From: Chloroflexota bacterium
GTDB lineage: Bacteria; Chloroflexota; Limnocylindria; Limnocylindrales; CSP1-4
NCBI GenBank assembly: GCA_017882025.1
Contig: JADGQG010000040.1
Location: forward strand, 1-12,201
DNA length: 12,201 nucleotides
Direction: 5' to 3'
The position numbers were made by a program, and so were the translations under genes. Below, one piece after another: positions 7,709-12,201 of the stretch. Each line of letters begins with the position of its first letter. The stretch's first letter is position 1. The notes beneath the pieces are model-generated. The model was given only the letters and a program-made list of their open reading frames with translations, did not search any database and was not told where the DNA came from.

Positions 7709-8763
7709 ACGCATCCACGCCTGGACCGGCTGGTGCGGCACGAGCGCGGCCGCGGCCGGAGAACCGCCCCCCGTCGGGGGGTTGGCGGATCGTGGCGGCG
7801 AAGGAGCTCGCGGATCACCTGGGGAGCATCCGCTTCGTGGTCCTGTTCGTCGTGCTGGGCCTCGCAGGCGCGTCCGCGGTGTACTCGGTTTCTCAGCAGA
7901 TCACCAGCGTCGCGGCCGGCGTCAGCACCGGCCAGAGCCTTTTCCCGCTCCTGTTCACCCTGAGCGCGTCCGACATCGCCGCGGCGACGCAGCAGACGGC
8001 GAACACGCCGCTCCCGTCGTTCGTGACGCTGATCTCCCTCCTGGCGCCCCTCCTGGGCATCGCGTTTGGCTTCGACGCGGTGAACCGCGAGCGGGCCGAC
8101 CGGACGCTGCCCAGGCTCCTCGCGCAACCGATCTACCGCGACGACGTGATCAACGGCAAGTTCGCGGCGGGCCTCGCCGCCATCGGCATTGCCCTCGGCG
8201 CGGTGCTCGTGGTCATCGCCGCATGGGGCGTGATCCAGCTGGGAGTCGTTCCGACGGCCGAGGACGTAGCTCGGCTGGTTGTCTGGTACGTCGTCGCGAT
8301 CGTCTACATCGGCTTCTGGCTGGCCCTCGCCACCCTGTGCTCGGTCGTCATGCGGCGGGCCGCATCGTCGGCACTGGTCGCCATCTCCGCCTGGCTCGTC
8401 TTCTCCCTGTTCGGCAGCCTCTTGATCTCGACTGTGGTCGGGCTGCTGGCGCCACTGAGCGCGTCCCCCACGAATTCCGAGGTGATCGCAAACGGCCATC
8501 TCCAGGACGCGCTCACACGGATCAGCCCCGACGGGATTTTCCAGATCGCCACCCAGGCGATCCTGGACCCGCACGTGACGGCCGGGATCCTGACGATCGA
8601 CCAGCGCGTTGCAGTTGTCCAGCAGGGCGCTCCGGGCTCGATCCTGTCGCTCGACCAGAGCCTGCTGGTGGTCGGCCCGCAAGTGCTGGCGATTGTCGCC
8701 CTCACCGTCGTGTGCTTTGCGCTCGCGTACATCGCGTTCATGCGCCAGGAGGTACGCGCCTGA
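7705..8763 (+). CDS. ABC-2 type transporter permease
   Basis: This 352-residue integral membrane protein follows the ABC ATPase with an ATGA overlap and has GGAG seven bases before its start. After a basic, Pro-rich cytoplasmic N-terminus come six likely transmembrane helices at about 43-63, 106-126, 153-180, 190-215, 222-249 and 323-346. A polar segment between the first two (about 64-104) and another of about 70 residues between the fifth and sixth (about 250-322) would face outside. The segment AVNRERADRTLPRLLAQPIYRDD (split here as NRERADRTL and LLAQPIYRDD, about 127-147) is the ERxxxTLxxLLxxPixR coupling-helix pattern of ABC2_membrane_2/NosY-like permeases. Together with the ATPase and the anchored NEW3 protein it forms a complete three-gene module. 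Such exporters move varied cargos; I see nothing that names this one. Neither an associated biosynthetic nor a resistance gene is nearby. Confidence 0.88.
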   Translation: MNASTPGPAGAARARPRPENRPPSGGWRIVAAKELADHLGSIRFVVLFVVLGLAGASAVYSVSQQITSVAAGVSTGQSLFPLLFTLSASDIAAATQQTANTPLPSFVTLISLLAPLLGIAFGFDAVNRERADRTLPRLLAQPIYRDDVINGKFAAGLAAIGIALGAVLVVIAAWGVIQLGVVPTAEDVARLVVWYVVAIVYIGFWLALATLCSVVMRRAASSALVAISAWLVFSLFGSLLISTVVGLLAPLSASPTNSEVIANGHLQDALTRISPDGIFQIATQAILDPHVTAGILTIDQRVAVVQQGAPGSILSLDQSLLVVGPQVLAIVALTVVCFALAYIAFMRQEVRA

Positions 8764-8778
8764 CGGACGGGCCGTCCG
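8764..8778. repeat. Inverted repeat directly after the permease stop
   Basis: CGGACGG and CCGTCCG are separated by one base, making a stem of five pairs with a 5-base loop. It begins on the base after the permease TGA. No T-run follows, so it may be a transcript 3'-end stabiliser or a weak or factor-dependent termination point at the end of the ABC operon. Confidence 0.4.
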
Positions 8779-8851
8779 GGCGCGCCACGGGCCGCTGCGC
8801 CCGCTGGCGGACGCGGTTCCGGGTTGACGAACGCGACGCGGACCGTCCAGC

Positions 8852-9382
8852 ATGGCCGGCATGGCGCCACCAACCGACCCGTACAAGCTCCTCCAGGTGG
8901 ACCCGGAGGCGGATCCGGAGATCGTCGTCGTCGCCTACCGAAAGCTCGCCCGCCGCTATCACCCCGACGTCGCGCCGGGCCCGGAGGCGGCCGCGATGAT
9001 GGTCGCGCTCAACCAGGCCCGGGACCTCCTGCTGGACCCGGCCCGGCGCGCGGAGCACGATCGGCAGCGCGGCGCGGCCGCCAGCGGCTACGTGGCCACC
9101 GGCTCCCCGCCCGGCGCTCATGCGGACCCACGTCATGCCGACGCGGTGCCGGCCGGCCCTCCGCCCGGGAACGCATTCGGGAGCAGGCTCGATTTCGGGC
9201 GCTACGCCGGGTGGTCGCTGGGCGAGATCGCCCGCGTCGACATCGCGTACCTGGAGTGGCTCGACCGGATGTCGATCGGGCGCCGGTACCGCGACGAGGT
9301 CGATGGCCTGCTGCGCCGGGCCGGGCACCGGGGAAGTACGAAGCGCGTCGAGGAGCCCCGCGGGCTGTTCCGGCGGCGCTGA
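8852..9382 (+). CDS. J-domain protein with an ExoX-like C-terminal module
   Basis: This is a 176-residue cytoplasmic protein. Residues 8-72 are a DnaJ J-domain: PYKLLQVDP at the start, the essential HPD at 37-39 (YHPDVAP), and LNQARDLLLDP followed by RRAEHDR. J-domains stimulate DnaK ATPase. It lacks the Gly/Phe region, zinc centre and substrate-binding beta domains of full DnaJ, so it is not dnaJ itself. A Gly/Pro/Ala linker (about 74-110) leads to about 113-156, where LDFGRYAGWSLGEIA and YLEWL match the FGkykGkxxxEIPxxYLxWL pattern known from the ExoX C-terminal/DUF3820-like module, which I recall from memory rather than a search. ATG 8861, in frame three codons later, is an alternative start; neither has a clear Shine-Dalgarno. 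The gene follows the ABC operon by 88 bases and converges with the response regulator gene. The client or nucleic-acid partner is unknown. Confidence 0.85.
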   Translation: MAGMAPPTDPYKLLQVDPEADPEIVVVAYRKLARRYHPDVAPGPEAAAMMVALNQARDLLLDPARRAEHDRQRGAAASGYVATGSPPGAHADPRHADAVPAGPPPGNAFGSRLDFGRYAGWSLGEIARVDIAYLEWLDRMSIGRRYRDEVDGLLRRAGHRGSTKRVEEPRGLFRRR

Positions 9383-9402
9383 GCGGCCGGCGGCGCTGAG
9401 CG
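9370..9402. repeat. Tandem duplication across the stop codon of the J-domain gene
   Basis: The 16-mer CCGGCGGCGCTGAGCG occurs at 9370-9385 and again at 9387-9402, one base apart. The first copy contains the last Arg codons and the TGA (9380-9382). The second copy is noncoding and forms part of a hairpin, CGGCG-ctgag-CGCCG, at 9391-9405. Confidence 0.65.
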
Positions 9403-9431
9403 CCGACGTTGAGGCGTGGGCCCGGCGTCGG
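9403..9431. repeat. Inverted repeat between convergent genes
   Basis: CCGACG (9403-9408) and CGTCGG (9426-9431) face each other across a 17-base loop, next to the 9391-9405 hairpin. The convergent genes need transcription ends here, but no T-tract on either strand marks a classical intrinsic terminator. Confidence 0.35.
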
Positions 9432-9449
9432 TTGAGGGCGGTCCCGGCG

Positions 9450-10124
9450 CTACGTGCCCGAGCCGGGGAGGCGGTGTTTCGCCACGAACGCCGCCGCCTG
9501 GGCGCGTCGCTGCAGGTTCAGCTTCGACAGGATGGAGCTGACATAGTTCTTGACGGTCTTGTCGGACAGGAAGACCTCCGAGGCGATCTCCTTGTTCGTC
9601 TTCCCCTCGGCGACGAGCTGGAGGATCTTCTGCTCCTGGGCGGTCAGCTGGGCGAGCTCGTCCGTGTAGGTTCCCGACGCGATCCGCCGGACGCGCTCCA
9701 GGACCTTCTCCGTCACCGCCGGGTCGAGGAGCGACTCGCCCCGGCCCACGGCCTCAAGGGCGTTCACGAGGTCCCGGGCGCGGACCTGCTTGAGCAGGTA
9801 CCCGGACGCGCCCGCGATGATCGCCGAGAGGACGGCCTCCTCATCCGGATAGCTGGTCAGCATCACCACGCGCGTCGCGGGCAGCTCGGCCCGGATCTCG
9901 CGGCAGGCCTCGATGCCGGAGCCGTCCGGGAGACGGACGTCCATGATCACGAGATCGGGCTGGAAACGGCGCGCCGCCTCAAGGGCCTCCTCGACGCTGC
10001 CGGCCTCCGCAACGACCTGGAACTTCTCACGGCGGTCGATCAGCGCAACGAGACCCTGTCGCACCACCTCGTGGTCATCCACGACGAGCAGGCGAAGGGG
10101 ACGCGGCTCGGACTGCTCCGTCAT
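9450..10124 (-). CDS. NarL/DevR-type response regulator (receiver + LuxR HTH)
   Basis: This 224-residue DNA-binding regulator is the likely partner of the kinase just upstream on the same strand. The receiver domain (about 11-125) has the acidic pair D16/D17 (LLVVDDHEVVRQG), phospho-acceptor D62 (PDLVIMDVRLPDGSG), T90 (VVMLTS) and K112 (YLLKQ), so it looks fully competent. The LuxR-type helix-turn-helix spans about 157-216, with LTAQEQKILQLVAEGKTNKEIA and the recognition helix around SDKTVKNYVSSILSKL. The sequence after the receiver (GRGESLLDP) and the QAAAFVAKH end are reminiscent of mycobacterial DevR/DosR. ATG 10124 is chosen because the receiver begins ten residues later; GGAGG lies 12 bases upstream, rather far. 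The gap from the kinase stop is 25 bases, so the two form an operon. Targets are not known from the sequence. Confidence 0.92.
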   Translation of the reverse strand: MTEQSEPRPLRLLVVDDHEVVRQGLVALIDRREKFQVVAEAGSVEEALEAARRFQPDLVIMDVRLPDGSGIEACREIRAELPATRVVMLTSYPDEEAVLSAIIAGASGYLLKQVRARDLVNALEAVGRGESLLDPAVTEKVLERVRRIASGTYTDELAQLTAQEQKILQLVAEGKTNKEIASEVFLSDKTVKNYVSSILSKLNLQRRAQAAAFVAKHRLPGSGT

Positions 10125-10149
10125 GGTGGGGGTGGGCCTCCGTTCGGGT

Positions 10150-11445
10150 TCACGCCTCGGGACCGTCCTCTGTCTCGCCGACCGAGGAGTCACGGGGAAT
10201 TTGCACGATGATACGCGTCCCGCGGTCGCCTGAGCTTTCGATGGCAAGCGCGCCGCCGATCCCGGCCATCCGGGCGTCCATGTTCGCGAGCCCCAGGTGA
10301 CCGAGGCCGCGCGGCGCGTCCGGATCGAACCCCACGCCGTTGTCGATGATCGTCAGCGTCATCTCCTCGCCGTCGCCAGCCGTCGCGACCAGGATTTCCG
10401 CCCGCGTCGCCTTCGCGTGCCGGGCGATGTTGCTCAGCGCCTCCCGCGCCACGGAGAGGACCTCGAGCGTCCGCTCCGGGCCCAGCGGGACCCCGTCGAC
10501 CTCCTGGCCCGCCCGCAGCTCCACGTCGACCATCGTGTTGACCCGGAACTCATCGGCGAGCGCAGCCAGCCCCTCGACGAGGTCCACGCCGTCGAGTAGC
10601 TGGGGACGCAGGCCGAAGATGAAGTTGCGGATGTCGCGGATCGTCTGGTCCAGGCTCTCGATAGCTCGCTCGACTCGCCGGCTCGCCTCGGCTGGCTCTT
10701 CCACCATGAGGTCGGGGACGTCCTCCAGGGAGAGGCCCACCGCGTAGATCGACTGGATCACGCCGTCGTGGAGGTCGCGGCCGATCCGCTCGCGTTCCTC
10801 GACGATCGCGAGGCTCTGGACCTGGTCGTGGAGCCGGGCGTTCTCCATCGCGATCGCCGCGTGGCCGGCGAAGAGCTCCACCAGCTGCTGGTCGACCTCG
10901 CCGAACCCGCCGTCCTTCTCCGTCAGGTACAGGTTGCCGATGGTTCGGCCGCGGATCGACACCGGCACGCCCAGGAACGAGTGCATGTCGGGGTGGTTGG
11001 GCGGGAAGCCGTGGCGCCGGGGATCCTGCATCAGGTCCAGGATCCGGTAGGACCGATCCTCGCGGATGATCAGGCCCAGGATGCCATGCCCTCGCGGGGG
11101 CGGACCGATCCGGGATCGTTCCAGGCGCGACATCCCACTCGTGATGAACTGCTCGATGACCCCCTCGCCGTCCACGATCCCGAGGGCTGCATAGCGGGCG
11201 CCCACGAGCTCGCGCACGCGGTCCACAATCACCTGGAGGACGCGGTCCACGGCCAGGACGCCCGCCATGGCGCGGATCGAGGCGTCGAACGCAGCGAGCC
11301 GTTCCTCGGCGATCGCCATGGCGACGGGCGTCCGCGCGAGGTCGGATTCGCCCGCGACGGTGCGCGCCGACTCGGCCTCGGCGGCGCGCCGGCCGGGCGA
11401 GGGCCCGTCGGGATCGGCGGCGCGGGGAGCGGCGGCGTCGGTCAC
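10150..11445 (-). CDS. GAF-domain sensor histidine kinase, DevS/NarX-like (HisKA_3)
   Basis: This 431-residue kinase, with GTG 11445 as start, shows no transmembrane helix, so it should sense a cytoplasmic cue. Residues 1-45 are low-complexity Ala/Pro/Arg; a GAF domain spans about 58-205 with the DevS-like stretch GFPPNHPDMHSFLGVPV (about 146-162) and GNLYLTEKDGG (170-180). A dimerisation/phosphotransfer helix pair follows with the H-box ERIGRDLHDGVIQ, phospho-histidine H226. The HATPase domain (about 325-418) has the N-box EALSNIARHAKA (335-346), DNGVGFDP (368-375) and GLGHLGLANM (380-389). DevS/DosS carries two GAF domains and a heme; this protein has only one GAF, and H151 is a candidate heme ligand by position only. 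The frame stays open far upstream, so the start is uncertain: ATG 11319 (MAIAEERL) would remove the disordered leader. The response regulator follows 25 bases after the stop. Confidence 0.9.
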   Translation of the reverse strand: MTDAAAPRAADPDGPSPGRRAAEAESARTVAGESDLARTPVAMAIAEERLAAFDASIRAMAGVLAVDRVLQVIVDRVRELVGARYAALGIVDGEGVIEQFITSGMSRLERSRIGPPPRGHGILGLIIREDRSYRILDLMQDPRRHGFPPNHPDMHSFLGVPVSIRGRTIGNLYLTEKDGGFGEVDQQLVELFAGHAAIAMENARLHDQVQSLAIVEERERIGRDLHDGVIQSIYAVGLSLEDVPDLMVEEPAEASRRVERAIESLDQTIRDIRNFIFGLRPQLLDGVDLVEGLAALADEFRVNTMVDVELRAGQEVDGVPLGPERTLEVLSVAREALSNIARHAKATRAEILVATAGDGEEMTLTIIDNGVGFDPDAPRGLGHLGLANMDARMAGIGGALAIESSGDRGTRIIVQIPRDSSVGETEDGPEA

Positions 11446-11718
11446 AAGGGCGAGGGTAGCAGGCGGCGACAGGCGGCGGCCGGGTTCGGCGCGCGGGGAG
11501 CCGCCTCGGCCGCGGCCTACAGCCGACTTGGCGCGCCCTGACCGCCTCAGGTCGCGGCCCGGTTCGCGCGCCGGGTGTCCTGCACCGTGCCCGCAACGCC
11601 CCCGGACGTGGCGCATCCTGCCCTTAGCCCAACGTGCGCGTATGCGCATGTATTTAGCCCCTGGGACCCGCCCGATTGTGACAAAGGTCCCGTCGAGCCC
11701 ACGCTCGGGGCGGGTACG
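11446..11718. other. Intergenic region upstream of the histidine kinase
   Basis: The 273 bases between the kinase start and the multicopper oxidase remnant hold no gene that I trust; frames here are open only because of high G+C. The right part, 11630-11690, is a comparatively AT-rich island with a palindrome TGCGC-gtat-GCGCA near 11635-11648, a -10-like TAAATA (minus strand, 11656-11651) and a dyad at 11663-11691. It is the best place for the kinase operon promoter, which would give a leader of about 200 bases. Confidence 0.4.
11663..11691. promoter_or_regulatory. Candidate operator: GGGACC/GGTCCC dyad around TTGTGACAA
   Basis: GGGACC at 11663-11668 and GGTCCC at 11686-11691 form an inverted repeat with a 17-base spacer that encloses the palindrome TTGTGACAA (11676-11684). 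It lies just ahead of the -10-like TAAATA in the direction of the kinase gene. GGGAC/GTCCC are also the core halves of the DevR/DosR box, but the spacing differs from the known 20-base box. Regulatory function is inferred from position and symmetry only. Confidence 0.3.
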
Positions 11719-11907
11719 ATGCGGCCCCATGGATACCTCGACCCAGGCGAACGCTACGACGTCATCATCGACCTGGATCGGCCGGGTGTGTGGGCGTTCC
11801 ATTGCGACACCCTCCCGGACGTCGAGGGGACCGAGGGGATGTTCGGGATGATCAGCACGCTGATCGTCACGCCGACGAACGTGGACTTGACCTCGCTCCT
11901 GACATAG
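11719..11907 (+). pseudogene. Multicopper oxidase C-terminal remnant, copper ligands degraded
   Basis: An open frame of 62 codons ends in TAG 11905-11907. From about 11731 it reads LDPGERYDVIIDLDRPGVWAF (two adjoining motifs, PGERYDV and GVWAFHC), then the stretch through EGMFGM and STLIVTP. This is the pattern of the last cupredoxin domain of multicopper oxidases, whose signature is HCHxxxH followed by GMF. Here the first His and the Cys remain (11800-11805), but the two following histidines are Asp (GAC at 11806-11808 and 11818-11820). Multicopper oxidases are usually 300-600 residues with copper ligands in several domains, and nothing upstream resembles the missing parts. I therefore read it as a decayed remnant of an enzyme that oxidised metals or organics with O2. 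A short expressed protein from ATG 11719 or further upstream cannot be excluded. It sits 40 bases ahead of the uspA-like gene. Confidence 0.65.
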
Positions 11908-11947
11908 GCGCCGGTTCGCGGCGCAGCACCCACTGGACGGCTTGCCC

Positions 11948-12201
11948 ATGGCGCACATCGAGACGATCCTCCTCGCGACCGATGCGTCGCGCGCGTCCGA
12001 GGCGGCCGAGGAGCAGGCCATCGAGCTGGCCGCGCGGATGGGCAGTCGGCTCGTGGTGGTTTCCGCCGTCTCCGGCTCGCCCGAGGTCCGATCCGGCCGC
12101 CTGCTCGCCGTCGAGGGTGTCGTCCAGCGCGCGCGGGCCGGGGGCGCTAACGCCGCGGGCCTGACCTGGGACGGCGACCCCGGCGAGGCGATCGTCGAGG
12201 C
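11948..12201 (+). CDS. Universal stress protein (UspA family), partial (C-terminus beyond right edge)
   Basis: 84 complete codons are present before the window ends. The start MAHIETILLATDASRASEAAEEQAIELAARM (in short motifs: ILLATDAS, then AIELAARMGSRLVVVSAV) is the characteristic first beta strand, Asp-containing nucleotide loop and helix of Usp domains. The second segment (GVVQRARAGG, LTWDGDPGEAIVEA) matches the region leading to the central helix. The ATP-binding glycine motif near the C-terminus lies outside the window, so ATP binding cannot be judged. UspA proteins are small cytoplasmic stress factors, and in mycobacteria several are targets of DevR/DosR, which makes the nearby two-component pair suggestive but not proof of a link. 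ATG 11948 is the only sensible start; the upstream GGACGG is a weak Shine-Dalgarno. Confidence 0.88.
   Translation, partial: MAHIETILLATDASRASEAAEEQAIELAARMGSRLVVVSAVSGSPEVRSGRLLAVEGVVQRARAGGANAAGLTWDGDPGEAIVE

Noticed and set aside
8764..8778. Intrinsic (rho-independent) terminator after the ABC operon
   Set aside because: The stem is good, but no T-run follows, so only a hairpin is claimed.
7501..8886. A 461-codon minus-strand frame
   Set aside because: It is antisense to the permease, is rich in Arg/Asp/His without a fold, and competes with a protein having clear transmembrane helices and family motifs.
10297..11596. Several frames overlapping the histidine kinase on both strands
   Set aside because: The kinase frame carries the GAF, H-box, N-box and G-box in order; the others show none.

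Overview
The window is strongly G+C-rich, codes densely on both strands, and has no tRNA, rRNA, CRISPR array, transposase or phage gene that I can recognise. The gene content is an oxygen-sensitive pyruvate:ferredoxin oxidoreductase, an acetate/4-hydroxybutyrate-type CoA-transferase, a DevS/DevR-like two-component pair, a NEW3-domain ABC module and a universal stress protein. Together with the base composition this suggests an uncultured high-GC Chloroflexota (Limnocylindria-like) or related terrabacterial lineage. That placement is an inference; no marker gene is present.

Layout. (1) Positions 1-5002, minus strand: energy metabolism. Reading leftward there is a CoA-transferase (5002-3731), a 230-base spacer holding mutually exclusive hairpins, a small stand-alone receiver-domain protein (3500-3114), and a NifJ-type pyruvate:ferredoxin oxidoreductase. 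The last two overlap by ATGA, and the oxidoreductase runs off the left edge. (2) Positions 5003-5314: a divergent intergenic region with GC-rich stem-loops. (3) Positions 5315-8763, plus strand: a tight three-gene operon of a secreted, C-terminally anchored NEW3/Ig-like protein, an ABC ATPase and an ABC-2 permease. The gaps are 3 bases and then an ATGA overlap. (4) Positions 8852-9382, plus strand: a short J-domain protein with an ExoX-like C-terminal module, ending in a small tandem duplication that spans its stop codon. (5) Positions 11445-9450, minus strand: a GAF-domain histidine kinase followed by a NarL/DevR-type response regulator, convergent with the J-domain gene. (6) Positions 11446-12201: a putative promoter region, a degraded C-terminal scrap of a multicopper oxidase, and the start of a UspA-family gene.

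How it may fit together. PFOR makes acetyl-CoA and reduced ferredoxin, and the CoA-transferase could pass the CoA to another acid and release acetate. The kinase resembles the DevS/DosS family, whose best known members sense O2, NO or CO through a GAF-bound heme, and whose regulons include universal stress proteins. A redox or oxygen-adaptation neighbourhood is therefore plausible, but co-regulation is not shown by the sequence. The NEW3-ABC operon has no visible substrate clue. I see no clear new defence or mobile system. The points most worth a second look are the J-domain fusion, the inactivated multicopper oxidase remnant, the receiver-nifJ coupling and the alternative hairpins ahead of it.
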